Part shown: positions 8,269-17,208 of the stretch, in pieces | Numbering within the stretch: position 1 is the stretch's first letter | Layout of the letters: every line of letters starts with the position of its first letter | Assembly: GCA_036675345.1 (NCBI GenBank) | Contig: JAKFFE010000026.1 | Location: forward strand, 203,623-267,622 | Reading direction: 5' to 3' | DNA: 64,000 nucleotides | Source: JALYOC01 sp036675345 | GTDB taxonomy: Bacteria; Myxococcota; Myxococcia; Myxococcales; Myxococcaceae | The notes under the pieces: generated by a model | What the model saw: only the letters and a program-made list of their open reading frames with translations | Databases searched by the model: none | What the model was told of the DNA's origin: nothing | Position numbers and translations under genes: made by a program

Positions 8269-9126
8269 CTACTGCGGTGGGACTTCCCGGTAGCGCCGCA
8301 TCCGCTCGATCAGCATCAACGCCCCGTCCCGCGCCTCCTGATGCACCCGCTCATCGCCGCCCAGGAAGAAGGGGGGCACGTTGTGCAGCAGGCTCAAGGC
8401 GGTGCTGACCACCCGGGTCCGCCCGGGCGCGAGCCGATAGTGGGCGGTCCAGGTCACGCTGGCCGCGCCGGTGCGGACTCCCATCACCCGGGCGAAGTCG
8501 TAGTTGTGCTGGATCACCACCGAGTGGGGCCTGCCCAACTCGGGTGTCAGCGCCAGGAAGGCGGAGACGTCCGGCGGCTGCCCGGGATCGCGGGCCGGAG
8601 CCGGCGCGCCCACGGGAGCCGAAGCCGGAGCGCCCGTCGGAGCCGGAGCGCCACCCGACTCGGGGGCCCCTTGAGCCTCCATCCGGTGGAGCTCCTCCTC
8701 CCCCAACACCCGGATCGAGAAGCTGTTCGCCGGCTGCAGGCGGGTGCGGAAGGTCCCATCCGGACGCCGGCGGATCTCCCCTTCCGGGAGGATCGCATTC
8801 ATGAAGGCCGGACTCACCGCGCGCTCCGGGGTGAAGAAGCCCACGTCGCGCTCCAGGGTGTAGACCACCCGGCTGGCCAGCGCGTGCAGGGGCGTGGAGG
8901 CCAGCGCCGGGTCGGGCAACAGCGGGCGCAGCGAACGGAACTCCGGGCGCTCGAAGGGGCGCTGGTCCTTCTTGGCCAGCACGAAAAAGTACTGCATCCC
9001 GCCCCGGTCCTGGAGGGCCGCATCCACCGCGAAGTCCAGCCGCGCCTCCCGTCGGACCTCGGGCGGCCGGGCGGGCAGGGCCGTGGTCAGCAGCAGCAGC
9101 AGGACTGCGGGGGCGGCGGGCGTCAT
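8269..9126 (-). CDS. Secreted hypothetical protein with Pro/Ala linker
   Basis: 285 aa. A hydrophobic N terminus (PAAPAVLLLLLTTALPARP) looks like a signal peptide, so the protein is probably periplasmic. Two structured halves are joined by a low-complexity linker (~150-185) made of repeats such as GAPAPTGAPASAPVGAPAP. The C-terminal half contains HSVVIQHNYDFARVMGVRTGAASVT and ends in a helical segment. I do not recognise the family. It precedes the TetR-like gene by 13 bp on the same strand, so it may be regulated by it. Confidence 0.6.
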   Translation of the reverse strand: MTPAAPAVLLLLLTTALPARPPEVRREARLDFAVDAALQDRGGMQYFFVLAKKDQRPFERPEFRSLRPLLPDPALASTPLHALASRVVYTLERDVGFFTPERAVSPAFMNAILPEGEIRRRPDGTFRTRLQPANSFSIRVLGEEELHRMEAQGAPESGGAPAPTGAPASAPVGAPAPARDPGQPPDVSAFLALTPELGRPHSVVIQHNYDFARVMGVRTGAASVTWTAHYRLAPGRTRVVSTALSLLHNVPPFFLGGDERVHQEARDGALMLIERMRRYREVPPQ

Positions 9127-9152
9127 GTTCGCTCGGGAGGATAACCAGCCCG

Positions 9153-9193
9153 CAAAGAGAAAGCGGGAGGCGATCCGTGGACCGTCCTCCCGC
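9153..9193 (-). terminator. Rho-independent terminator after the metalloprotease gene
   Basis: On the minus strand the arms GCGGGAGG and CCTCCCGC (9163-9170 and 9186-9193) pair perfectly around a 15-nt loop and are followed by a T-rich run (TTTCTCTTT). It lies just downstream of the stop at 9220 and before the next minus-strand gene. Confidence 0.6.
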
Positions 9194-9219
9194 CGTTCAA
9201 ACCTGGTGCCGCGTCGAAC

Positions 9220-10191
9220 TCAGTCGCAGGCGACTTCGGGCAGCGGCTCCGACTCGGTGGGCAGCGGCTCGTCACGGAACAGGGCGAACTGCGCCTGCAT
9301 CCGCTCCACCTGACCGGGGGTGAACTCGTGCATCCAGTCGTCATCCACGTAGTTCATGTAGTTGTGGATGGGGTCCAGGCCCGGCTTGTTCGGGAGGGTG
9401 TCGGTCCCCTCGGGCGGCTTGCCGTAGTTCACCTTGTGCTGCGGGGTGTCGCTGATCGAGTCGTTGTCGGGCAGGCTCGGCTGATCGAACGTGTGGTGCA
9501 GCCCCATCCAGTGGCCAACCTCGTGGGTGCCGGTGTCGCCCTCGTTGTACGGCGCCGAGGAGCCGCCGGGGACGGACTGGGCCAGGATCACCACGCCGTC
9601 CCGCAGGGGGGCGTTCTTGTAGTCGGAGGGGAAGGTGGCCCAGCCCAGCAGCCCGCCGGAGGGGTTGGAACTGTAGATGTTCAGCGCGTCCTTGCCGCCC
9701 TGGCGCAGGGTGGACTTCATCTCCGTCTCAGCGGCGGTCCGCGGCTGGGCGGTGTACCACTTGGAGTTGGTGGTGCGGGTGGTCTCCACCAGGTTGAACT
9801 GGAAGCCCGCGCCCTTGTAGGCGTCGTTGAGGACGTCGATCTGGGCCTGGACCATCTCCTGGGTCAGGTTGCCCTGCGCCACCGACTCGCCGTCGTTGAT
9901 GACGTGGAAGTACACGTCGATCACCCGGGGCTCGGCGGGGGTCAGCGACTGCCCCTGCGCGCGCAGCTCGGTGATCTTGTCCTGAACCTTGGACTCCATC
10001 TGCGCCATCTCGGCGGGGGCCAGGTCGGGGACGTTGCAGCCGCAGCGGGCGCCGTGGGTGTGGGTCTGGGCGAAGGCGTCCTTGGAGACCGGGCCTGCGT
10101 CCGGGGCGTTCACCGGGGCGGGAACGGCGGCCTGGGCTGCGACCGGAAGGCTGGGGACTGCGGAGGGCTGGGGCTGGATTTTGAGGGTCAT
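9220..10191 (-). CDS. M43 pappalysin-like zinc metalloprotease
   Basis: 323 aa. It carries the extended metzincin zinc motif HEVGHWMGLHH (His223, Glu224, His227, Gly230, His233) and a likely Met-turn HNYMNYVDD near residue 282, with the preceding strand IDVYFHVINDG and the GLLGWATFP segment seen in M43 cytophagalysin-type peptidases. The first ~45 residues are Pro/Ala-rich with no clear signal peptide, although the family is normally secreted; a Cys-x-Cys pair (50-52) might act as a pro-peptide switch, which is a guess. The ATG at 10191 was preferred over 10275, whose N terminus looks non-coding. It stands alone between two terminators or gaps. Confidence 0.85.
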   Translation of the reverse strand: MTLKIQPQPSAVPSLPVAAQAAVPAPVNAPDAGPVSKDAFAQTHTHGARCGCNVPDLAPAEMAQMESKVQDKITELRAQGQSLTPAEPRVIDVYFHVINDGESVAQGNLTQEMVQAQIDVLNDAYKGAGFQFNLVETTRTTNSKWYTAQPRTAAETEMKSTLRQGGKDALNIYSSNPSGGLLGWATFPSDYKNAPLRDGVVILAQSVPGGSSAPYNEGDTGTHEVGHWMGLHHTFDQPSLPDNDSISDTPQHKVNYGKPPEGTDTLPNKPGLDPIHNYMNYVDDDWMHEFTPGQVERMQAQFALFRDEPLPTESEPLPEVACD

Positions 10192-10285
10192 GGGCTGTTC
10201 CGGTAAGCGGATGTAGGTATTTTCGAGAGATGGTGGGCGCAGTTGCGTGGAGACCGAACGAATTCTCCAGCCCACCTGAAAACAG

Positions 10286-11350
10286 CTACTTGGAGCCGAC
10301 GATCAGCGCTCCCAGACGCTTCTGGGCGTCCCGCAGGTCCGCGAACACCCGCTCCACGTCCACGATGTTGCGCAGGGCCAGGCCGCAGGCCGGGGTGAGC
10401 ACGCAGCGCCCCAGCACCTCCTGGAACCGGCGTTCGGTCTTCAGCGTCGCGCGCAAGGTGGCCTCCACCGAGTCCACCAGGTCCCGGACTTCGTAGCCCG
10501 CGTCCAGGTTGGTGGGGATGATCCCCAAGGAGAGGGTGGCCCCGGTGGCCAGGAAGGCCTCGAACGCGGCCTGATCCTCCACCAGCGCGTCCAGGGACAG
10601 CCTGACGTCCAGGGAGATCAAGTCCGCGCCCAGTCCCAGCACCGCCGGCCAGCGGGTGTTGCCGCAGCAGTGGATGCCCACCAGCGCCCCCTCCCGCTGC
10701 AGCGCCGCCACCAGGACCTTGAGCTCCTGGAGGACCAGCAGGTGGGTGGGATCCTGCAGGTTCAGCGCGTAGAGCCCGGGCTCATCCAGATAGAGGATCG
10801 GGGTGGCGCCGGCGCGGCGGACCGCCTTCACCATCGCCAGCGCCCGGGCCAGGATCAGCCGGAAGATCTGCTGATCCAACTCCGGGATCTGGGCGGCGAC
10901 AGTGCCGGCGGTGGTCTGGGTGACCCAGCGCACCGTGGCCGGCCCGGCCAGCTGCACCTTGGCCAGCGCCAGCTTCCGGTGCTCCACCTCCCACAGGAAG
11001 GGACGCCAGGCGCGGTTGGCGGACGGGGTGGGTTCGAAGGCCTCCAGCTGTCCGCTCTGCAGCGCCTGCTCCAGCTGCTCCCCGAAGGTGGTCCGCGCCT
11101 CGCGCCAGGTGTCCACCACGATGGTGGCCATCCCCTCGGTGTCGAACGCCGCGCCGGGGAAGCCCTCCAGGGCAGCGGGGATCATCAGCTCGGCGGAGTT
11201 CTGGGTGGGCAGCTGCGGCAGGTAAGGGATGTCCACCTGCAGGGCCAGCTGCAGCCCCAGCTCCAGCTGGGTGTGGGGGAGACTGCCGATCCCGGTGGTG
11301 GCGCAGGAGGGCAGCAGGGAGACGGCACGTCGGATGCTGGGCGCGGTCAT
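10286..11350 (-). CDS. MetE-like (core) methionine synthase / UROD-MetE superfamily
   Basis: 354 aa, half the size of classical MetE, which has two barrels. It keeps the C-terminal-type barrel with likely zinc ligands His227 and Cys229 (GIHCCGN) and Cys322 (LTPACGLAL), the early GIGSLPH loop, and YLDEPGL. Short MetE proteins of this kind have been proposed to take a methyl group from a corrinoid protein instead of folate. It sits 13 bp downstream of metH in the same operon, which supports a role in methionine synthesis or methyl transfer from B12. The substrate is not proven by sequence; a simple UROD-like methyltransferase is the alternative. Confidence 0.75.
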   Translation of the reverse strand: MTAPSIRRAVSLLPSCATTGIGSLPHTQLELGLQLALQVDIPYLPQLPTQNSAELMIPAALEGFPGAAFDTEGMATIVVDTWREARTTFGEQLEQALQSGQLEAFEPTPSANRAWRPFLWEVEHRKLALAKVQLAGPATVRWVTQTTAGTVAAQIPELDQQIFRLILARALAMVKAVRRAGATPILYLDEPGLYALNLQDPTHLLVLQELKVLVAALQREGALVGIHCCGNTRWPAVLGLGADLISLDVRLSLDALVEDQAAFEAFLATGATLSLGIIPTNLDAGYEVRDLVDSVEATLRATLKTERRFQEVLGRCVLTPACGLALRNIVDVERVFADLRDAQKRLGALIVGSK

Positions 11351-11363
11351 CGAGGCTCCGAAC

Positions 11364-14300
11364 CTAGGCCACCGAGAAGTAGAACGCGCCAGGATGGTGG
11401 AAGACCACCGCGGACACCGAGGCCTCCGGCTCCATCATGAACCCGTCGGTCAGCTCCACCCCGATGTCCTGGGGACGCAAGACCCGGAACAGGTGCTCCT
11501 GATCGTCCAGCCGGGGGCAGGCCGGGTAGCCGAAGGAGTAGCGCTTGCCGTGGTACTCGGCGCGGAAGCGCCCCAACATGGTGAGGTCCACCGGATCCGG
11601 GAAGCCCCACATGCTGCGCACCTGGGTGTGGACCAGCTCCGCGTAGGCCTCGGCGGTCTCCAGGGCCAGCGCCTGGATCCCGTGCATCTTCAGGAAGTCC
11701 CCCTTGGCCTTGAACTCCTCGGCCAGCTCGCGGATCCCACCGCCGGCGGTGGTGACGAACATGCACACGTTGTCGATCGGCTTGCCCTCCGCCGCCGGAG
11801 CGACGAAGTCGGTCAGGCACACCCCGCCCTCCCGCTCCTGGCGGGGCAGCTCGAACTGGGCCACCGGGTCGCCGCTGTTGCCGTCGAACAGGTGGAGGGT
11901 GTTGCCGCGAGCCTCGGCCTTGAAGAACTGGAGCACCGCCTTGGCGTTGAGCGCCCCGGCGCGTCCCAGCACCTTGAGCTCATCCACCACCGCCTTGAGC
12001 TCCAGCGCCTTGCGCCCGTCCTCGGTGCCGGCCAGCTTGGCCTCCTCCGGAGTGCCCAGGGAGCGCAGCGCCGAACCGCGGGCGCCGAAGTGCCGGCCAT
12101 AGAGCATCATCGGGTTGATGAAGCGCCAGATGTGGTCCAGCGGGGTGTTGGTCAGCAGGTGTCGGTTGTAGTCCGGAGGCAGGGGGATGCTCTCCGCCGG
12201 CGGGATCTCCTTGGAGCGGACGGTGGAGACCGGAGCCACCGACTTGGGCCGGGCCTTGATCTCCTCCGCCAGCTTCAGCCGCCGCGCCTTGAGCTCGCCG
12301 TCCAGCTTCGGCTTCTCCACCGGATCCACGATCCGCTTGGCCAGCTCCAGCCCGGCCATCGCGTCCTGGGCGTAGGCCACGGTGCCGCCGCCGTAGGCCG
12401 GGGCGATGTTCTTGTCCACGAAGTTGCGGGAGAGCGCCGCGCCGCCCACCAGCACCGGGACCTGGATCCCGGACCGCTGAAGATCCTCGGCGGTGGTCAC
12501 CATCTGCTGGGCGCTCTTCACCAGCAGGCCGGAGAGCCCCAGCATGTCCGGCTTGTGCTCCTTCACCGCCTCCACCAGCCGGTCCGGGGGGACCTTGATC
12601 CCCAGGTTCACCACCTGGAAGCCGTTGTTGGCGAGGATGATCTCCACCAGGTTCTTGCCGATGTCGTGGACGTCCCCCTTCACGGTGGCCAGGACGATCT
12701 TCCCGCGCGCCGCCGCCTGGGCCTTGTTCATGAACTGCTCCAGGTAGCTGACCGCGGCCTTCATCGACTCCGCGCTCTGCAGCACCTCGGCCACGATCAG
12801 TTCGTTGGCGGCGAACAGCCGTCCCACCTCGTCCATCCCCTTCATCAAGGGCCCGTTGATGATCTCCAGCGGCGGCTGCTTCCCCTCGATCGCCAGCTTC
12901 AGATCATCCAGCAGCCCGTCCCGGGTGCCTTCGATGATGTAGCGGGCCAGCCGCTCCTCCAGGGAGAGCAGCGACATCTGCGCCTTCACCGGCTGGCGCT
13001 CCCGGAAGTGGGCGGCAAAGGGAGTGGTGGGATCCGCCCCCCGGTTGAAGAGCAGATCCTCGGAGAGCTTCTTCTCCTCCGCCGGCAGCGACGGGTACCG
13101 CTCCAGCTTCTCGGAGTTGACCAGCGCCATGTCCAGCCCGGCGGACACGCAGTGGTAGAGGAACACCGAGTTGAGGACCTCGCGGCCGGCGGTGGGCAGG
13201 CCGAAGGAGACGTTGGAGATCCCCAGCACCGTCTTGCTGCGCGGCAGGTGCTGCTTGATCAGCCGCACCCCTTCGATGGTCTCCTCTCCGCTGCCCACGT
13301 ACTGCTTGTCTCCAGAGGCGCAGGGGAAGACCAGCGGATCGAAGTACAGGTCTTCGGGGGCCATCCCGTACTTGGTGGTGAGCAGTTCATAGGAGCGCTG
13401 GGCCACCGCCAGCTTGCGCTCCCGGGTGACCGCCATCCCCACCTCGTCGATGCAGCCCACCACCAGCGCGGCGCCAAACTTCCGGGCCAGGGGGACCACG
13501 TGCTCGAAGCGCTCCTCCCCGTCCTCCAGGTTGACGGAGTTGATGATCGCCTTCCCCTGGCTGTAGCTGAGCGCCTCCTCGATCACCTTGGCGTCGGTGG
13601 AGTCGATCATCAGCGGGGCACGGATCTTCTTGATCGCCACCTCCAGGAAGCGGCGCAGGTCCTCCGCCTCGTCCCGGTCCGGGTTGGCCAGACAGACGTC
13701 GATCACCTGGGCCCCGCGCTTGACCTGGGCCCGGGCAATCTCCGAGGCGTCGTCGAACTTCTCGGCGACGATCAGCTCCTTGAACTTGCGCGAGCCGATC
13801 ACGTTGGTGCGCTCGCCGACGATGATCGGCCGGTTGTCCTCGGCCACCTCCAGGTAGTCCACCCCGGAGAGGGTGGAGCGGCGGGGCGGGTTGGCGGTGC
13901 GGGGAGCCAGCCCCTTCACCACCTCGGAGATGGCCTGGATGTGGCCGGGGTGGGTGCCGCAACAGCCGCCCACCACGTTGATCCACCCCTGGTCGCAGAA
14001 CCGCTTCAGCGAGCGGGCGATCATCTCCGGGGACTCCAGGTACTTGCCGTTCTCGTCCGGGAGGCCGGCGTTGGGGACGCAGCCCACCCGGAAGCGGGTC
14101 ATCGCCGAGAGCGAGCGGACATGATCGGTCATGAACTCCGGACCGGTGGCGCAGTTGAGCCCCAGGTAGAGCAGCTCCTCATGCTCCAGCGAGGTGGCCA
14201 GCGCCTCGATGGACTGACCGGCCAGCATGGTGCCCATCGGCTCGATGGTGCCGGAGACCGCCAGGGGGACCGCGAACCCCGCCTGGGCGAAGGCCTGCTT

Positions 14301-14846
14301 GCTGCCCAGCAGCGCCGCCTTCACATTGCGGGTGTCCTGGGCGGTCTCGATCAACAGGAAGTCCACCCCGCCCTCCAGCAGCGGCAGCACCTGGCGGTGG
14401 AAGTGGTCCACCAACTCCGGGAAGGTGACCCCGCCGGTGACTGTGATCGCCTTGGTGGTGGGGCCCACCGAACCGGCCACCCAGCACAGCCGGCCGGACT
14501 CCTGGAACACCTGGTCCGCGGCCTGGCGGGCCAGCTTGGCGCCGGCGAGGTTGATGGCGTGGGTCTGGTCGGCCAGCTCGTACTCGGCCAGCACCAGCGG
14601 GGTGCCGCCGAAGGTGTTGGTCTCGGTGACGTCCGCGCCCGCCTGCAGGTAGCGCAGGTGCATGGTCTGGATCACCTCCGGGCGGGTGAGGTTCAGGTAC
14701 TCGTTGCAGCCCTCGTACTGCGCGCCGCCGAAGTCCTGGGCGGTGAGGGTCTCCCCCTGCAGATAGGTTCCGGTGGCCCCGTCCAGGACCACGATCCGGC
14801 TGTCCAGCGCGGCCTTGAGTGCAGCAATCCGTTCGTCTCGAGTCAT
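11364..14846 (-). CDS. metH: Cobalamin-dependent methionine synthase MetH
   Basis: 1160 aa, close to full MetH length. Domains in order: homocysteine-binding barrel (GATGTYLQ; zinc cysteines in LNCATG and GGCCGTHPGH), pterin-binding barrel (VGERTNVIGS, near 345-600), four-helix cap plus B12 domain with DVHDIGKN (His727 as the cobalt ligand) and the nucleotide-tail motif GLSGLLV..PVLVGGAAL, then the AdoMet activation domain with RYSFGYPACP. It transfers methyl from methyl-folate to homocysteine in the cytosol. The start overlaps the stop of the ArsR-methyltransferase gene (ATGA), so the two are coupled. No cobalamin riboswitch was seen upstream. Confidence 0.97.
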   Translation of the reverse strand: MTRDERIAALKAALDSRIVVLDGATGTYLQGETLTAQDFGGAQYEGCNEYLNLTRPEVIQTMHLRYLQAGADVTETNTFGGTPLVLAEYELADQTHAINLAGAKLARQAADQVFQESGRLCWVAGSVGPTTKAITVTGGVTFPELVDHFHRQVLPLLEGGVDFLLIETAQDTRNVKAALLGSKQAFAQAGFAVPLAVSGTIEPMGTMLAGQSIEALATSLEHEELLYLGLNCATGPEFMTDHVRSLSAMTRFRVGCVPNAGLPDENGKYLESPEMIARSLKRFCDQGWINVVGGCCGTHPGHIQAISEVVKGLAPRTANPPRRSTLSGVDYLEVAEDNRPIIVGERTNVIGSRKFKELIVAEKFDDASEIARAQVKRGAQVIDVCLANPDRDEAEDLRRFLEVAIKKIRAPLMIDSTDAKVIEEALSYSQGKAIINSVNLEDGEERFEHVVPLARKFGAALVVGCIDEVGMAVTRERKLAVAQRSYELLTTKYGMAPEDLYFDPLVFPCASGDKQYVGSGEETIEGVRLIKQHLPRSKTVLGISNVSFGLPTAGREVLNSVFLYHCVSAGLDMALVNSEKLERYPSLPAEEKKLSEDLLFNRGADPTTPFAAHFRERQPVKAQMSLLSLEERLARYIIEGTRDGLLDDLKLAIEGKQPPLEIINGPLMKGMDEVGRLFAANELIVAEVLQSAESMKAAVSYLEQFMNKAQAAARGKIVLATVKGDVHDIGKNLVEIILANNGFQVVNLGIKVPPDRLVEAVKEHKPDMLGLSGLLVKSAQQMVTTAEDLQRSGIQVPVLVGGAALSRNFVDKNIAPAYGGGTVAYAQDAMAGLELAKRIVDPVEKPKLDGELKARRLKLAEEIKARPKSVAPVSTVRSKEIPPAESIPLPPDYNRHLLTNTPLDHIWRFINPMMLYGRHFGARGSALRSLGTPEEAKLAGTEDGRKALELKAVVDELKVLGRAGALNAKAVLQFFKAEARGNTLHLFDGNSGDPVAQFELPRQEREGGVCLTDFVAPAAEGKPIDNVCMFVTTAGGGIRELAEEFKAKGDFLKMHGIQALALETAEAYAELVHTQVRSMWGFPDPVDLTMLGRFRAEYHGKRYSFGYPACPRLDDQEHLFRVLRPQDIGVELTDGFMMEPEASVSAVVFHHPGAFYFSVA

Positions 14847-15739
14847 CCGCCCTTTACTCCCGTCAAGAGGAAGACCCGGAACGGGGACGACGCGTCACGC
14901 GCGTGCGTCTCGCAGCGGATCTGACCAAAGCCACTGCGCTGCAGCTGCAGCTCCAGCGGCTCCGGAGAAAAGCCCAGGTGGCGGTGGCCCAACCGGTCCA
15001 CCACCCACTTCTCATCGTGCGGCATCAACTCCAGGACCACGATCCGCCCACCCTTCTTGAGGATGCGGGCCGCCTCCTGCAGCACCGCGTCCGGGGTCTC
15101 GGTGTGGTGCAGGCTCTGGGAGAGCACCACCAGATCCTGCTTCCCGGTCGGCAAGGAGAGGTCGTGGAGGTCCTCGCGGAGGAACTCGATGTTCTCCACT
15201 CCCTCCCGCTTGGCCCGCTCCCGGGCCTTGGCCAGCGCGGCGGCGCTGTGATCGATGGCGGTGACCTTGCGGGCCCACTGCGCCAACGAGATCGACAGCA
15301 CCCCGGTGCCGCAGCCGAAGTCCGCCACGTCCAGCCGGGGCAGCAGCGAGGCCAGGGCGCTGGACCACAGGAACCAGGACTGGCCCGGCTCCAGCAGGCG
15401 CTCGTTGAGCGCCTGGCGGTCCTCCCGGTTGCGCAACAGATCGCGAAGGCGGGCCAGGTCCCCGTGCCCGTCGTCCTCCTCGCGGGCCATGGACACCAGC
15501 GGCCAGCGGACGTCGGCCGGGTCGATGGACAGCGAGTAGTAGGTGAAGCCGGCCTGGCGCTCCTCGCGGATCAGCTCCAGCCCGCGCAGCTTGCCCAGGT
15601 GGTGGGAGACCGAGGACTGCGCCACCCCCACCAGGGACACCAGCTCGGAGACGTTGAGCGGGGCCTCCGCCACCAGTCGCAGGATCCGCAGCCGCGTGGG
15701 ATCGCCGAGGGCGCGGAAGGACTGGGAGAGGACCTCCAT
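14843..15739 (-). CDS. ArsR-family regulator fused to SAM-dependent methyltransferase (SahR-like)
   Basis: 298 aa. Residues 1-~90 are an ArsR winged helix (FRALGDPTRLRILRLVAEAPLNVSELV..GVAQSSVSHHLGKLRGLELI); residues ~125-298 are a class I methyltransferase with motif I VADFGCGTGVLSISLA and the LVVLSQSLHHT strand. HTH-methyltransferase fusions of this kind are known beside methionine-cycle genes and in SahR-type regulators respond to SAM/SAH. Here it heads the metH operon with a 4-bp overlap and has a palindrome immediately upstream (15740-15763), so autoregulation and control of metH by SAM or SAH is a reasonable inference. Whether the methyltransferase domain is catalytic or only a sensor is not clear. 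Confidence 0.85.
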   Translation of the reverse strand: MEVLSQSFRALGDPTRLRILRLVAEAPLNVSELVSLVGVAQSSVSHHLGKLRGLELIREERQAGFTYYSLSIDPADVRWPLVSMAREEDDGHGDLARLRDLLRNREDRQALNERLLEPGQSWFLWSSALASLLPRLDVADFGCGTGVLSISLAQWARKVTAIDHSAAALAKARERAKREGVENIEFLREDLHDLSLPTGKQDLVVLSQSLHHTETPDAVLQEAARILKKGGRIVVLELMPHDEKWVVDRLGHRHLGFSPEPLELQLQRSGFGQIRCETHARDASSPFRVFLLTGVKGG

Positions 15740-15763
15740 ATCGATGCATGTTGATGCGACGAT
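15740..15763. promoter_or_regulatory. Candidate operator of the ArsR-methyltransferase / metH operon
   Basis: The arms ATCGATGCAT and ATGCGACGAT are inverted repeats (8 of 10 positions pair) around GTTG. The site touches the start codon of the ArsR-type gene and lies between it and the divergent gene at 15805. Dyads of this size at the promoter are usual for ArsR-family dimers. No binding data; based on symmetry and position only. Confidence 0.45.
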
Positions 15764-15804
15764 GCGCGAAGGTCAAGGGATTCATCCCGCTAGGCTGGGG
15801 CGCG

Positions 15805-16596
15805 ATGACTCCCTCGGAGAAGAAGCAGGCGGAGATCGCCAAGCGGATCTGGAACACGGCGCCGCGCGGACGGCCGATCCCGGCCACGGTGCGAAAGGCG
15901 CTGGCGGAGGTGGGGCTGGGGGCGTTCGAGCAGGACGTGGCCTCGTTGTCCCGGCGGGTGATGGTGCTGTCCCCGCTGGAGGGGAAGAGCGTCCCGGTGG
16001 GAGTGGCCCGGCTGGGCGGGGCCCCGGACCTCCCGCTCAAGGAGGGGTGGCCGGAGGTGGAGGGGGAGCTGCTCACGTTCATCCTCCAGGTCCCGGTGGA
16101 GGACACCCTGCTGACCCTGTTCCTGGGCCGGACCGAGCACCAGGTGGTGGCGATCAACCCCCGCTCCCTGCAGCGACGGCCCGTGCCCACCGCGGCGAAG
16201 TGGCGGGACCCGAAGCTGGGGCTGCTGCAGCCGGTGCCGCTGGAGGTGAAGGAGGGCTGGGCGCTGCCGCCGCCGGGTTCGGACGGGTTCATCGCCCTGG
16301 TCAGCCGGCACCCTGCCCTGCGGGAACAACGGACGGCGTACCAGGCGGCGGTGGACGCGCTGGTGCCGCCCGCTGACTCCCATCTGTACGGCTTCGCCCG
16401 TCAGCCCGCGTTGGAGGCCGGCCGGAAGAAGGAGTTGCCGCTGATCTCGGTGACCTCCAGCGCCCGTGCCGGGCTGGCCTTCCCGGACGGTGGATCGCTG
16501 GAGGTGTTCTGGACGACCGGTGCCCGCTTCGGGCGAGGGGTGGTGAAGGGGACCACCGCCGAGCTGGCCTTGCCGACCTCTCCCGCCTCCCCTTGA
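15805..16596 (+). CDS. YwqG-like (DUF1963-type) protein
   Basis: 263 aa, no signal peptide. The segment VGVARLGGAPDLPLKEGWPEVEGELLTFILQVP matches the hallmark of YwqG/DUF1963 proteins (SR.GG.PDLP..WP), whose function is unknown. A helical N-terminal region (EKKQAEIAKRIWNTAPRG) precedes it. The ATG at 15805 was chosen over 15748, which would overlap the operator region. The gene is divergent from the ArsR-methyltransferase gene and is followed after 7 bp by a membrane protein gene. The family match is by motif, so moderate. Confidence 0.6.
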   Translation: MTPSEKKQAEIAKRIWNTAPRGRPIPATVRKALAEVGLGAFEQDVASLSRRVMVLSPLEGKSVPVGVARLGGAPDLPLKEGWPEVEGELLTFILQVPVEDTLLTLFLGRTEHQVVAINPRSLQRRPVPTAAKWRDPKLGLLQPVPLEVKEGWALPPPGSDGFIALVSRHPALREQRTAYQAAVDALVPPADSHLYGFARQPALEAGRKKELPLISVTSSARAGLAFPDGGSLEVFWTTGARFGRGVVKGTTAELALPTSPASP

Positions 16597-16603
16597 TCCA
16601 GGC

Positions 16604-17122
16604 ATGAGCCCGCGCCGATTCGCAAAGCAGTGGCTGTTGATCGCGCTCCTCTTGATCGGGGGGACGATGCATCTGGCCTTTGCCCTGCCCCAGTTGCCGG
16701 AGCGGGTCGCCACCCACTTCGGGATGGGCGGACATCCGAATGGTTGGATGTCGCAGCGAGGGCTGATCCTGTTCGAGCTGGTGCTGGTGGCGCTGGTCAC
16801 CTTCTCCTTCGCGGGAACCGACCAGCTGATCCGGCGGCTGCCGCTGCGGCTCTTGAACCTCCCCCACAAGGAGTACTGGTTCGCCCCCGAGCGGAGGGAG
16901 GCCACCCTCCAGCGGGTGCGGGGGCTGATGCTGTGGACGCTGGCCTGGACCCTGGTCCTGGTGATCGCGGTCAACCAGCTGCTGATCGTTGCCCATCGGG
17001 TGGAGGGTGGCCCCCGGCTGTCGGAGGCCACCTTCCTGGGAGTGCTGGGGGTCTGGCTTCTGGGCTTCCTGGCGTCGATCGGGCGTTTGTACCGACTGCT
17101 GCCGGCTCCTCCCCGGGCGTAG
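16604..17122 (+). CDS. DUF1648-type integral membrane protein
   Basis: 172 aa with about four hydrophobic segments (near residues 9-28, 50-66, 103-125 and 140-160). After the first segment it has LPERVATHFGMGGHPNGWMS, the DUF1648 signature (P..VP.HF...G.PDGW.S) also found in SdpI-like proteins. Its job is unknown; relatives are membrane proteins linked to signalling or toxin immunity. It starts 7 bp after the YwqG-like gene and is probably co-transcribed with it. Confidence 0.75.
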   Translation: MSPRRFAKQWLLIALLLIGGTMHLAFALPQLPERVATHFGMGGHPNGWMSQRGLILFELVLVALVTFSFAGTDQLIRRLPLRLLNLPHKEYWFAPERREATLQRVRGLMLWTLAWTLVLVIAVNQLLIVAHRVEGGPRLSEATFLGVLGVWLLGFLASIGRLYRLLPAPPRA

Positions 17123-17208
17123 CGCACGCGTTGCGGGAGGAGCGGCATGACGGGTTGCCGGGCGACAGCTCCGGGAACGCTCCTTGGCAGTACGGCGGGG
17201 AAGCGGGG

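Noticed and set aside
11229..14924. 1231-aa open frame on the plus strand opposite metH
   Set aside because: Composition (His, Arg, Gly, Leu-rich without domains) is that of a GC-rich antisense shadow; metH on the other strand is certain.
15600..15800. Cobalamin or SAM riboswitch before the metH operon
   Set aside because: Only about 65 bp separate the divergent starts and no B12-box or SAM motif is seen.
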